The notes: a model not told the origin generated them from the sequence alone. Counted from the first letter of the stretch, positions 30,361-41,939 are shown. The stretch: 64,000 nt of DNA from Kalmusia sp. IMI 367209 (GCA_027946365.1 JAPEUQ010000005.1:744001-808000); one strand, 5' to 3'. Translations and numbers: made by a program.

Positions 30361-32953
30361 ATGATTCCGGATTCGGAAGCGCCACTACCACTACCCAAGG
30401 ACGAAAAGACAGAAAAAGAAGATACTACTGCACCTCCCGAGATCGGACATCATGCAATTTCTGCCCCAGAACATATTATTCAAACCCCACGATCGAAGGC
30501 ATCAGCACCCTCGCCTGCCCCGTCGCCTGCGCTCAAACCTGTGACATACTCCCCGTTCCCACCACCCTCACGAAATGGAACACCTACACCTGGAACACCT
30601 GCATTTGGACCCTCGAGGAATGGAACACCAACACCCGAGCCAACAGGCGCCGCGCAATTCATAGCCAACCTCTCCGATAAACAACGAGCACATCTACAGT
30701 TCGCAGTACCCACCAAGGCTGAATCTGACCGCTTGTCTCACTTCCTTGAAGAACCCCGAAAGACGCCAGTACCCGATCGCTTCACCTTTGATGCGCTTGA
30801 TTCGGAAGCGCGGAGCGCAAGAGAACTCAATTCAAAAGTCCGCCGAGGCGACACGAAGAAGAGTCTCTATGGTTATATGAGCCCCAGGGGTGTGGGAAGC
30901 AGCAAAAGTACTCGAAGTAGCAAGAGTAGTAGAAGCACAGCAAGTAGTCAACATGCCAGAGATGAGAGTGCTGCAAGTAGCGCCGGAAGGAGAACACCTG
31001 GAACGCCAATCAGCAGAGGAATCAGCTTCGAGAGTATGCCAAAGAGCAGGCCTCAGCTGAAGAAGGAGGTACGGCACTTCAGAGGAGTATCTCTCGAGGT
31101 GGATTGGAGATTTTACGCCACGGGCGTTTGCTTGGCCTTAGTCAACCTTGTCATGGCCTGGGATGCGACTGCGATATCGATCGCTCTACCCGTACGTGTT
31201 AAGATTCGACGCTGACGTACTTTTGCTGATCAAATATAGACGATCGCCGTAGCACTCCACGGTCCTGCAGTCAACACATTCTGGTTGGGCATCTCCTTCC
31301 TTGTAACAGCAACTGCTTTCATACCACTGTTCTCAGCTTTTGCAGAGATTTTCGGTCGAAAAGCAATGTTGCTGGCTGGACTGACTCTCTTCATCATCGG
31401 ATCTCTGATAACAGCGATTTCTGGTGATATGAACACCGCCCTGCTTGGACGCTCTATCCAAGGCATTGGTGCGGGAGGTGTCTTCGTGCTTTCTGATTTG
31501 ATCATCACGGATCTCGTTTCTCCACTGGACAAGCGGAGATGGTCCGCTGTCCTCGGTCTGGTGTAAGTGCTTCGTCAACTAGCGTGATCCAAGACTAACA
31601 ATAAAAACAGATGGGCTATTGGTGCATTGACTGGTCCTGCTGTGGGCGAAGCCCTCGCTGAACAGAGTCAGTGGCGATGGATTTTCTGGCTCAACCTTCC
31701 TTTCTGCATCTCCTCCCTGTTGCTTCTTGCCTTCTTTGCAAAATTAAAAGCCACGAAATACGGTGATAAGCTCTATGAGCTGAAACAGATCGACTGGGTA
31801 GGATTCATCCTCATGACAGGTTCGCTTGTCTCCATGCTTCTGGGCATCAGTTGGGTAAGTGAAACTTTCAAGATTTTCTTCTTGCGCAGTGATTCTTGCA
31901 GAATTGGGTGTAGTGTTCGGACATGGCGTGGGGTCCGCAGTTTGGCGAGCAATCCTGGGATCCGGTGACTGTGCGCTAACAAGCATCCAAATAGGGAGGT
32001 ACTTCGTTCGCTTGGTCCAGCCCGCGCACGCTCATACCTATTCAATTTGGCCTTATTGGAATCGTGTTGTATTGTGTCTGGTCTTGGTTTGCACCATTCC
32101 AGTCCATGATCTCCATTGACGGGTTCATGGACCGCACAAGTCTTGCTATGTACTTTGGAACCATGGTTCAAGGTTGCATCATCGGTGCATACGTCTTCTT
32201 CATGGTTAGTCAAGGCAAGACCAAAAAACAGTTTCTATATTAACATCAATGCAGCCCCTCTTCTTCGGTGTTGCACAAGCTGGCGCCAAAGACGTGGCCG
32301 CAGGAGTGCGCTGGCTCCCTTGGACCATCCCCCTGTCGATACTCATCCTCATTACTTTCATCGTGATAAGCCGATGGAACGCCTGGGTCTACTCAATTTG
32401 GCTTGGATGGTTCCTCGTTGTGCTTGGCGTTGCCATGACCACCTTTTATTCACGCACTTCATCTGACGGGATGTGGGTATCCATCGCCCTCGTTTCAGGT
32501 TCTGGTATCGGCATCTTATTTCCAAGTCTGCATACTGCTTCCGAGCTCATTGCCACCCGAGAAAAGGATGATGAGAGACAAAGAAGGGCAGTGACGAATT
32601 CTTCTTGGTTCCATTACCTTGGAAAGTCTTTCGGTGTCGGTATCGCAACTTGCATATTTGAAAACCGCCTTTTCAAGCAACTTGCTGCGAATAGCATATA
32701 CCACAACTTCGCGAGAGAGTACGCAAATGACTCGGTTTCCTTGCTCGTCCGTATACGAGCAACACCTGGGGGACGAGGCTCAGCCAAAGTTCAAATTGCG
32801 GACATGTATATCCAGTCGTTGAAGAGTATCTGGATTTTAATGGCAGTGCTGGCGGGATTAGCATTGCTGGCTAGTTGTTTCATGATGCCTAAAGCTCCCA
32901 GAAAGGACGAAGAGGCTGAGATGAAGAACCTCGATGAAAGCTACGTGGTGTAA
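30361..32953 (+). CDS. MFS exporter, DHA2-like (14-span), with long N-terminal tail
   Basis: Five exons give 768 residues: 30361-31191, 31240-31562, 31611-31854, 31995-32204 and 32255-32953. The first ~245 residues are hydrophilic and rich in Pro, Ser and Thr, with a repeated SRNGTPTP / NGTPTPGTP segment and a Ser-rich run. Then come many membrane spans with drug:H+ antiporter marks: ALVNLVMAWDATAISIALPT, FAEIFGRKAMLLAGLTLF, LGRSIQGIGAGGVFVLSDLI, LVSPLDKRRWSAVLGL, WAIGALTGPAVGEALAEQ and QWRWIFWLNLPFCI. The WRWIFWLNLP block is typical of the 14-span DHA2 group, whose members export toxins, drugs or siderophores. No biosynthetic cluster surrounds it, so the cargo is unknown. The C-terminus is a short acidic tail. 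Confidence 0.9.
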
Positions 32954-33762
32954 TCGGAGGTAGGAAACAGACGGTATCCCACCCACGTGAGAATTACGGC
33001 AGGATAGAGTTGTTGCATTGCATATACCTGGCGTCATCTATTACGGCGGTCGGTTTCAGCATTTACAGGCGCGTCGGAAATACCCTTCCTTCAATGTTCT
33101 TACTAAGGTAGAAATTACTAGCTGCATATACTCGTCTACCATGCTCTTACTTCCCAAAACGATTTTTGGCGCATGCATGAACTATAAGGTTGGACGACCT
33201 TACAAATGTAATTGATGACTATCTGCTGCACAGCAAATGAACCCAAACTTCATCTCGTGACTTTTACTGTGGGGGCGGACCCGTTTTTCGGACTCTGGCG
33301 GACTAGGGTGAGCACTGGGCAATGGAACAATTGCCACGCGGATCATTCCGTCGCAAGATATGTGGCAAAAGCATGACCTTGATCACGATGACTGAGCGAT
33401 TCTTTTCGAACGCACGGAGAATATCTCTCTACCAGAACGTTGTTATGTGTGCAGCTTGTTGAGTAAATATTGACGGTTAAGGTCGATTGAGGTGGGAATA
33501 CTGACCCTTCCGAAACCTTGAATCCTAGCATGCCTGTGGTATGACCGCTCGTCCTAGCGGTAATATTTGTTTGCGTGCGGGAGATAGTTCGTCAATTTGT
33601 AAAATTGGTTCATGCTAATGGACGCGTTTGCACTGGTAGGCATAATCGTTTCTAATCACATCTTCCGGTGGATAGTTAGTGGTGTAGCACAGTAGCGCGG
33701 ACTTATCATACTCTGACGACCACCATCCTTCGCCTCAAATTTGAAATACAAAGTTGAATTCA
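32954..33762. other. intergenic region
   Basis: About 800 bp downstream of the MFS exporter; only short unsupported frames. CACGTGAG occurs near 32986. No gene seen. Confidence 0.5.
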
Positions 33763-34309
33763 ATGAGCTCGATTCTTGAATGGGCTACCCATGCAGCGGA
33801 ACAGAAATGGGAAGTAAAGACAGACGACAAGTGAGCAGAGCTGATTATATTGGACTCAGAGCGATTGGATAAGACATCAGGCGCGGAGATTTGTCGAATC
33901 TCTGATGTTCTTCAGTTCTTCGAGAGGCGGAATGAGACGCACATTGTAGACGCAGCGCTGCAGCAATGGGCTTAAAGCTGCGACGACTATATCACTTTCA
34001 GAGCGACCACGAATCATATGTTAATAAGGCCTATTCCGTGGTAAGAGCTGTAGAGAATCCCACTTTGTCGAGCACAATTACCAAGGTATATGCTCTAGGA
34101 ATATATCGCAAATGGAGAGCTAGAGACACGGTCTCTACAGCATGGTTGAGAGAGATGAAGTTTGATCGCAAGTTCTGGAATCAGCGAAAATCATCACAGG
34201 AAAGGAACTAAAAGATATTGAGAGTGTGATTGAAACGACAAGTCTTACATTGAAGCCAAAAATCTACTTTTGGGCAATCGAAGACGCGACAGGAACGACA
34301 TGGGAATAG
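33763..34309 (+). pseudogene. possible degraded coding remnant
   Basis: Three plus-strand frames in turn read protein-like sequence broken by stops: MSSILEWATHAAEQKW..., then ICRISDVLQFFERRNETHIV after a TGA, then another frame with HESYVNKAYSVVRAVENPTL up to 34211, then a third with KPKIYFWAIEDATGTTWE ending at TAG 34307-34309. No intron consensus joins them well. No family is recognised. This may be a decayed gene, or chance. Confidence 0.22.
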
Positions 34310-34766
34310 TGTATGTGAAGCTATTAGGAGAAGATCGGCTCCGGGAAAGCCACAGGAGGTATCTATTAGTAAGGAATGGTAGAGGCAAGATAGATTCCTT
34401 GAGGAGGATACTGATTAGAGATTAAAAATTCTTCTACGTGACTCTTGGTAATAACGAACGAATCGACCATCACTTTCAACATCACTGATGTTAGCGGAGG
34501 CTTGGTGGATACGGAGGGATGGACCATCTAATAAGAGTGGGCTGGATGCAGGAAAACTATCTGCAGGACGGCCCAGGGAACAGTGCAGGACGTTGTGAGA
34601 GCTGAATCCGGACTAATAGCCTTGTCACTACAGTGCCCGCCATGGCTCGGAAATTTGGTGTTGGACCAAGACGGGAGGATTGTGAAGTGGGTCTGAATTG
34701 TTGTATGACAGAGAAATCAATATGATCCTAATGCACCTTGCTGTGGATAACACACTCCGTGACGTG
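34310..34766. other. intergenic region
   Basis: About 450 bp at the 3' side of the 2EXR-like gene; nothing supportable. Confidence 0.5.
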
Positions 34767-36100
34767 CTAGTGCTCCGCGGCCGGGGGTGGACTGCACTGT
34801 GCTGCGCTCGCCGAAGAGACTCCCCATATACCCCACCCTCCGTCGTCGCTGTCACCAGAGGACACACTTTCCCGATAGGAAGCGCTGTTACCATAGGAAA
34901 AGTAATGGTTTCTGCCGATCTTGACATCTCTCCAATCGACCCACAGGACGCCATCCTGGGATATCGAATGGATGCGGGTTTGGAACGGTTTTCCCCAGAC
35001 GTAGGTGTCTAGCTCAAGCATAATGATCTGTAGCCGCGGCAGCTTTTGCTCCGCGGCGTCCAGAATATCGTGAAACTTTTGAAGATGGTAGGCGAGTTGC
35101 TTTAAGTTATCTTCGTTCTTGTAGCTACATATCTTTCTCTTTACGTGCGCTTTCCGGTCTGGTGTCATATAGACCAGATTGAGAGGATGACTTTGGTCGT
35201 CAATGAAAATGGGTTTACTGTGCTCATTTTAGCGTGCAAGAGTATTGACTGAGACTTAATACCTACAGGTCTTGGTGTGTTCGTTCTGTATGCGTCCAAT
35301 ACATTTCATTAAAAGCGTTATGATCCGCGAAGGAGAAGCGCAGGATGAGTTGCTCGATCCCACTGCCGAAGACACGACTCACTATATTGACGAGATGCTC
35401 TGCAGAGTCAAATCTGCCTTGGTATCCCTCTTCCATTTCATCCCCAGTGGTGATCAAAACTGTTGTCGGCTGCATAAATATAGGTTTTAGGATCTTTGCT
35501 TCAGCATCACTTGGCTCGTCAGGTGCATCAGCATCATCCCACAAAACTACAGGTTCCAGGATTTCCTCTCCAGTATCGCTTGGCTTGTCTGGTGCATCGA
35601 CGGCATACCACATATCGACGAGCTTTACCCGATCGTGGAAGAACTTGGCAGCCTGAGAGCGCGCCTCGGAACAGACAGTCGCCATAGGGAGGGTATTGAC
35701 TAATGTTTGGAACTCGTTCACACCAAGGCGCAGCTTATCGCTAGCGTGAGAGCTACGGATATATACTCTTAGGGGCTGCCTGTCAGTGACTTTCAATGCA
35801 TCATCGTCAAGAATAAAGGCTTGTCGTAGGCGTTCGAGGACCGGGGTCGTGCAGGATTGTGGCAGCCTGTCAGCGATGCTGGAGTTTGAGAACATGTATC
35901 TTAGTACAAATTTGAAGATGAAGTTGAGCTTTAGTCAAAGCAGGGAAGCCTTACTGCCTTGCTGTTAGTGGGTTTTTTGATATAAGAAACCATAACGAAT
36001 GAAAATGGTAACTCGCCTGTTGGTATTGAACGGCGGCAGCCTCTGACCATATCATATCCCGCAGCTCTCGCGGGAGCAGTGCAAAAGTAGTCGCTGACAT
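34767..36100 (-). CDS. 2EXR/F-box-like domain protein
   Basis: Three exons, 36100-36017, 35928-35267 and 35217-34767, give 398 residues. The first exon carries TFALLPRELRDMIWSEA, the 'LPxELRxxIW' opening of the 2EXR domain found in large lineage-expanded families of Pezizomycotina. The second exon continues with LPMATVCSEARSQAAKFF, matching the second half of that domain ('vCreSR..a'). The rest has two similar acidic segments (DAPDKPSDTGEEILEPVVL and DAPDEPSDAEAKILKPIFM), an internal duplication. The first intron fits only a GC donor (CAG|GCGAGT ... GACTAAAG). Function of these proteins is unknown; F-box-like adaptors or signalling roles have been suggested from the motif. Confidence 0.72.
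35929..36016 (-). other. GC-AG intron 1 of the 2EXR-like gene
   Basis: On the minus strand the donor is CAACAG|GCGAGT and the acceptor TTTGACTAAAG|CTC, length 88 nt. The join VQYQQ-LNFIFKFVLRYMFS is the only one I find that puts the LPRELRDMIW exon in frame with the main frame. Confidence 0.6.
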
Positions 36101-37126
36101 AATGACGGGAGAGGGTTGCAGAAGAAGGAGAGGAGGACACTACGAACACTTCTACTAGCTGAGTTGCGTTGCAGAAGATTGCCGAAGAGGCACAGCAGCG
36201 CCTGCGTGGGATTACAAGGTAGCTTAGCTTATGTAATGAAACGCTAATTGCCAATAGGTAGCGAGGCCAATAGCGCAACTTCTTTCAGTGGCATCTTATG
36301 TAACCTTTCTACAGTTCCCAGCTCAACAACGTAGAAATAAAATAATCCAATGTAGTAGATTTCCTAGAAGATCTTTCTTGAAATTAAAAGATACTAAACT
36401 TTTATAGAGAGAAATCCACGCTCTGCGCAGAAGTAGGATCAAGGTCGCACGATTCATTTCGCCCCCTCCCTGTGGGTCGTTCACGCTTACGGCAGCTTAC
36501 GTATAATCTCGCGATTCAAATACACTTTTCCACCATCGCCCCGTTAGGCAGAACCTTTCAACTCCGAAAGGGCCAACCGGAATACTTAGGAAGCAAATGA
36601 GGTAACCATACACACGTCTTGGTACCGTCTTGGTACGTACAAACTCCGACTCAGAGCGTGTGAATGGGAGTGTTCGTGTTTTCGTCTTTTACCTCATTCG
36701 GAGGGGGCCATGCCTGAATGGGACGTTGTCATTCGTGTAGAGCCCTGATAAAGCTATCGTACGAAATATCACGACGGACATGATTAGAGAGAACTCTTGG
36801 GAGGTAGCGGATATCCCACAAACACCTATAGGACGTTGTTCACTGGGAGTATCTCCGGTGGCTTATTTGGGGTCCCTCGCCGGTGCAAGAAGCCACTCAG
36901 GTTGTACGGCGTTAACGTGAGATGCACATGCATGAACTTGGGGTATAAATGCTGGGAAGAGTTTCCTCCTCCTCCTCCTCCTAGTACGACAGTCCTTCGT
37001 TTCGTTTAATTCCATTCCTTCTTTCGCTTTTTAAACCTCCTGTTTGATACAGGCACCTTCTTTCCCTTTTTCTAGTCATTCATTTACTACGTTTAGTAAA
37101 CCGTTTTGCAATTAGCAAGTGACCCA
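36101..37126. promoter_or_regulatory. divergent intergenic region with pyrimidine-rich leader
   Basis: 1 kb between the 2EXR-like gene (-) and the secreted NAGPA-type gene (+). A (TCC)6 repeat at 36964-36981 and further CT-rich stretches lie within 150 bp of the start of the latter, a common arrangement just upstream of transcription starts in filamentous ascomycetes. Confidence 0.45.
36964..36981. repeat. (TCC)6 microsatellite
   Basis: Six perfect TCC units in the presumed leader or core promoter of the secreted NAGPA-type gene. Confidence 0.85.
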
Positions 37127-39040
37127 ATGCGGTCCGTTTTTCATCCCACTCTTGGGGCTGCACTCAGTCTTGGAGCTTCTGGAGCACTTGCAAACATCAT
37201 CTGCGAACCGAGGTATGACCCTGGGGCAAACAGTACCGGTGTGTCTATTCCGAGTGTTGGAACCCTTGTAGAAGCAGCCCAGCACTGCATCGAGGATGTT
37301 TGCGCTACTGCAGGGAATGGAGGCACAATCACCAAGGACTGTGGACCAATCGTCTTGACCATTACCCAATTCAGTGCGCCGCCTTCTGATACTAGTAATT
37401 GTGTCGACCAGTTTCACAACATTATCAGCCAATGCATTACCACTGAGGTTGCTCAAGGGGGCACGTCCGAGACCCATCATGCCCTATACGAAATCTCTGT
37501 GGGAGCTGAGCTCGAAAACCTAGGGGACGATTGGTCTGACGTTGAAGAGCTACATGATCGATCAGAAGAAAATGTTTGGACACGGGACGACATTGAGAAT
37601 TATTGGTCAGATGTGAATAATTGGGCAGAGAAGCGCACTCTTGATGAGGAAGAAGCCGAGTATGACTGGGCAGTAAAACGAGCTCTTGAAGAAGGAGAAG
37701 ATGGCGATGATGACGAGGAAGAGGATGAACATCCGACTCTCGAAGCCAGACGCCGGGGACGCAGCGGGGGGCGTAGCAGGTCCAAAAAGACTCGGGTCCG
37801 TCCCAGGCCGAAGACGAAGCCAAAGACCACGCCCAAAACGAAGCCAAAGACTACACCGAAGACTAAGTCCAAGACTAAGTCCAAGACTAAGCCCAAAAAA
37901 CCGAACAGACAGCCAAAGGCATGTCCACTACCAAAACAGAAAGGGACGGCCGCAAAGAAGGCAAAGGGTAGCAAAACCATTCGAGCTGTTGTCGAGGACT
38001 ACCTACCGCAAGCCGTGAGCAGGGCGTTATTCCCGCGAGGTAACACCCATAGCAGACCCGGCAAAAAAGGCAAAACAGTTAAAGGACCTGGCGGAAAGCA
38101 AGTACAAATGAAGCCCCCCCAAAATTGCCTCATGGAAGAATATTACAAACACGAAACACTCTTGCCAGGGAAGGTGAATTGGTCGAGCTTCAACAAGAAG
38201 AGGGGCTGGAACACAAAGGTAAAGGACCGAAAGGCCAAGAAAATTTTGACAAAAATGAGGGATTTCGGCAAACTCGACATTATTGGTGTGAAGTATGCAT
38301 ACATGTCGATCGAGGGAAATCCATCCGGCGGAACAAGTCCAAGCAAATTCACAGCGGGTCCAACCAGGCGGGGCAGCTATGTTCTGTGCAACGGCGGCTT
38401 CTTCAACATGAAAACCAAGGCCCCAGTCGGGGAAACAAGTCTCTCTCAGACATACGACCCAATCCCACCGGAATATGCGGACGACTACGTGAAAGTTAAT
38501 GGCAATCAGGGTTTTATTCACAGCGGACCATCACTCTTGAGCCCGGCGATAAGCTATAGCGATCCAAAATGGCGTTATTCTAAGGGAAAAAATAAACAAC
38601 GGACTAGGCATTCGAAGCTCACTGGCAGCCTCGCACATGCAAGCCAGCCGAATGAGCGTCTCGTGCTTGTTACCATGAAAAACCACGATAGACTCATCTT
38701 TGTTTACACAGCTAGGAAAAGAAGCAGCGGACTTAATACTAGAGGAATGAGGGATCTCATGCTACTATGGGTTAGTACATACACTCAGTACAAGGTTTCA
38801 GATGTCGTTCAGGCCGTGAACCTCGATGGCGGAGGTAGTATATATGTCAGCTGGAACCACTTGGGCGTTGAGAAGAAGATCGCTGCGGGTAACATTGCGG
38901 ACGAGTTCCCTGCCGGAAGTGCTCGAAGGAAGGTTGCCAATGTCCTCAAGATTGCGCCGTCGACGAGAGCTAAATCTGCGTCATCTAGCGAGTCAGAAAG
39001 TGAAGAAAGTTCTTCTTCAGAGAGCAGCGGTAGCAGTTGA
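37127..39040 (+). CDS. secreted protein with phosphodiester glycosidase (NAGPA/DUF2233) domain
   Basis: A 637-residue intronless protein from ATG 37127 (an upstream in-frame TTG is not used). Residues 1-22 form a signal peptide (MRSVFHPTLGAALSLGASGA). Next is a domain with six Cys (26, 54, 59, 72, 92, 103), then an acidic region with two Lys-Arg kexin sites at 169-170 and 184-185 in related contexts (WAEKRTLDEE, WAVKRALEEG), then a strongly basic repeat region (KPKTTPKT/KSKT units, about 225-255). The C-terminal half carries NGGFF at 422-426 and NLDGGG at 565-570, the signature of the NAGPA superfamily, which in animals removes GlcNAc from phosphodiesters. Enzyme action on extracellular phosphodiester sugars is inferred. 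The tail is Ser/Glu-rich. Confidence 0.8.
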   Translation: MRSVFHPTLGAALSLGASGALANIICEPRYDPGANSTGVSIPSVGTLVEAAQHCIEDVCATAGNGGTITKDCGPIVLTITQFSAPPSDTSNCVDQFHNIISQCITTEVAQGGTSETHHALYEISVGAELENLGDDWSDVEELHDRSEENVWTRDDIENYWSDVNNWAEKRTLDEEEAEYDWAVKRALEEGEDGDDDEEEDEHPTLEARRRGRSGGRSRSKKTRVRPRPKTKPKTTPKTKPKTTPKTKSKTKSKTKPKKPNRQPKACPLPKQKGTAAKKAKGSKTIRAVVEDYLPQAVSRALFPRGNTHSRPGKKGKTVKGPGGKQVQMKPPQNCLMEEYYKHETLLPGKVNWSSFNKKRGWNTKVKDRKAKKILTKMRDFGKLDIIGVKYAYMSIEGNPSGGTSPSKFTAGPTRRGSYVLCNGGFFNMKTKAPVGETSLSQTYDPIPPEYADDYVKVNGNQGFIHSGPSLLSPAISYSDPKWRYSKGKNKQRTRHSKLTGSLAHASQPNERLVLVTMKNHDRLIFVYTARKRSSGLNTRGMRDLMLLWVSTYTQYKVSDVVQAVNLDGGGSIYVSWNHLGVEKKIAAGNIADEFPAGSARRKVANVLKIAPSTRAKSASSSESESEESSSSESSGSS

Positions 39041-40573
39041 GAAAGTGCTTGTACTTTAGATAAAGGAGCGATGGTTGCTACCTCGCTGCTTTTATTCAAA
39101 CGGTGGAATTTGGTCGGTTGTGGACTTGCACGGTACTTTGCATACCGGGTTATTTGTTTTTGAAATTGATAGTAGTTTCCCCAGCTTCGAGTGATTGATA
39201 TCCATAGAATTAATTGAGTTTTTCTCATAGAGGAAGACAATACGAAGCAATACGACGGTGACTGTAGTAGAGTGTCCCGACGGGCCGGGACAGATGGTAA
39301 TACCCGATACCCGCGAGGCATCTCAGCATATAGAAGCCATAATGGCATTAATTCATCGGCTAGGACAATGTTACCACCTGAAATCCGTAAATCTAAAAGT
39401 ATTATAGATATGATATTGATTTAGTTTTAGGCTAATCGTCAAGCATAACTCACAGCAGTCGAAGAACGTAACTCAGCATCCACTTTTCCCCACTCCATTT
39501 CTCTCATATGAGAACCTCATCTCATAGTGTTAACGTTTAGTATGCCTAACTCTACCTCTTATCTTCTGCCCCGTCTACAGGAAACAAGAAAGGGTGTTAA
39601 ACACTTGGTGATTCCCCCATGAACATCATCGCTTCGAATGTGGCTAGACCGTGATCGAGAGTTGAGATGCGTTCCATAATTGACCATTATCACTTGCACA
39701 AATCTCTACACCCGTCATCACGCATGCCAGCTCCACAAAGAAAACAAAAGAGCGAACCTCCAGAATCCTGTGTGATCCTACACCATCCTGACCGACCAAA
39801 TCACACCTAGTCGCCAAAACATCCTGCACGCTTACCCGTGCGAAGTACCGCCACCCGAGCCATGACTGACGCCAGTAATCTAGTCTACACACTTACCCTT
39901 ATCACAATTCAAAGTCTTTCTCAAAACAGTTGTCTGGCACAATCCTGCAGCAAACGTTCCTATGAGGGTATCTTGGTCTCACTCATACACAAGAGATATG
40001 CACGCAAGGAGATTCCGTTTTCCCCCTCCACTACGCTGCGCGCGCCGGTGTCCAAGGTACAGATTCTAGCACACCATCGCACCAAATGCAAATTAGAGGG
40101 AAATTTGAGCGTCGCCAAGGTTTGGAGGTGGGGCAGGGTTATATAGCGGACGAGGAAGGGTATGGCGGAGGCGGGCGCGGTTTGAGCTGCGTGTGTTTGT
40201 GTGTTTGGATTTGGGTGAGGACGAGGCTGTGTGTTTGCGACGGCGGCAGTGAGCTTGAATCCAGTGCGGCATGCTACTTGGTTTCCTCGCTGCGGGACAT
40301 GGGTGTGGAGATCTGCATAAATTTCGCTAACCCCTGCATCATCGTGTGTACATTAAACATGTTTTGTTGGGGAGGCTGGGAATACCAGCCTCGGTCAGCC
40401 TCCGATTTTGCAACCACCGCGAACATAATCATAGATGCACTCCCGACTGCACGCATTCCTTAATTCACCCTCGTTAATTCCTAATTCGTGCCCGTAGCTA
40501 CAACGCGTCTGGGAAAGGAGTCGGTAGCGATCCGAGGTTTCTTCCATCTCGAAAAAATCGGAACAGCTTCATC
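39041..40573. other. intergenic region
   Basis: 1.5 kb between two plus-strand genes for extracellular proteins. It contains AT-rich sequence to about 39460 and a G-rich part near 40120-40260; the frames present are short and featureless. Confidence 0.5.
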
Positions 40574-41939
40574 ATGCGAAAATCTACATTCGTATGGGTG
40601 CTGGGCACAGTACCCACAGAAGCTTTGGGCCATGAGTATGCACACAGGTCAAGCGCCAGCAGCACCTGGCATAGTAAGTCAACAGCGGTGCGAGCATCTA
40701 GAGCCAAGGCTAACCAAAGTAGCATATGTTTCTATGAAAAGCTCTTCACATTGGCCAGGCCACAACTCCTCTGGTAGTCATCCGACAGCTAGTGGGCCTT
40801 CCTCCTCCTCGCGCCTTGGGGAGCTCTGCGAGACTGGTACTGTCTCATCTTTACCGCTCCCTTCGTCAATATCAGGAGTGTACTACACTCCCAATCTGCG
40901 ATCATCCTCCAACTTTTATCCTCAACCCAGTTCTCGAAGAAACACAAGCACGCCTTCGGTACCTATGACATCTGTGTTTTACTATCCGACACCTTCGTCT
41001 GAGACCGTTGTCTATACACAGCCTTCTAATCCCGCGCTATCTCTATCATATCCCACGTCGAGTGAGCATGGCACAGTACTTTGCACTACCCAATCATCAC
41101 TACCCCCATCACCGCCACTAAGCTCTACACTGAAGCTTTCGTCTCCAATCATGTCTTCTTCAAGCACGACAGTGCTATCGACGCCTTTAGGCTCAGTCTC
41201 TAGATCTTCGGTTCCTTACTCTACGGTGGTCGTTACGGTCACCTTTACTCAGCCTGTAGTCACGACGCTACTGATTGTCCCGTCTTCTTCGGAATCCCAA
41301 TCCTTTTCATTATCCGAAAGCTCGGCTCCGACTCCAATTAGTTCCACACCTCTTTCGGGGACGGCGCAATCGGCATCTTCAAGCGGCATTTCACTTACAA
41401 CTACGTCATCCGACGTTACTTCGGAGCCTTCTCCTCCATCGTCGGATATGAGAAGTACCACTGCTTCGCTCGTTTCAGGCAGCTATTATCCTTCTGGATC
41501 TTCATTGGGAGAATCATCACCATTGCCATCTGCAACATCTGCAGCCCCTTCTACACTATCTCTTGCTCCTAGTACGACTATCGAGGCAACGAATACTCCC
41601 ACACTTACATCAAAACAATCCGAAAGTCTATCTTCTACGCCTTCAGATGTATCATCTGCATCTCCAGCCATTTCAAACTCTGCCGCCGAAACCGAGTCTC
41701 CAACACCTTCAAACACCCCCGCTCCTACATCATCAAGTTCCGAGGCTACAAGTGTCACTGTTGCGGGTACATCGGCACAAACCACGCTAACCACAACTGC
41801 TGTGCAGAGTTCGACAATGACAGCTCAAGGGACTGAAATCCCGCCTGCTCCAAGTGTAGGCGAGGGAGTGGGGAGTAGCAAAGGGAAAGAAATAGTGTGG
41901 TGGGTTGCTTTCTTTATGCCCATCCTTCTTGTGTTATAA
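40574..41939 (+). CDS. Ser/Thr-rich, probably GPI-anchored cell-wall protein
   Basis: Two exons, 40574-40673 and 40720-41939, give 439 residues. The first exon starts MRKSTFVWVLGTVPTEALG, a short signal peptide. The intron (46 nt) has a strong GTAAGT donor and a GGCTAACC branch point, and the join ...STWH-IAYVSMKSSS keeps the frame. The body is mucin-like: mostly Ser, Thr and Pro with scattered Tyr-rich islands (SVFYYPTPSSETVVYTQP) and a TVVVTVTFTQPVVTT stretch, as in many fungal surface proteins. The last residues form a hydrophobic tail (IVWWVAFFMPILLVL) after a Gly/Ser/Lys spacer, fitting a GPI-attachment signal. Heavy O-mannosylation is expected. No catalytic domain is present; the role could be adhesion or wall structure. 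Confidence 0.78.

Noticed and set aside
37106..37126. TTG-initiated extension of the secreted NAGPA-type protein
   Set aside because: The ATG at 37127 begins a proper signal peptide; the extension would spoil it.
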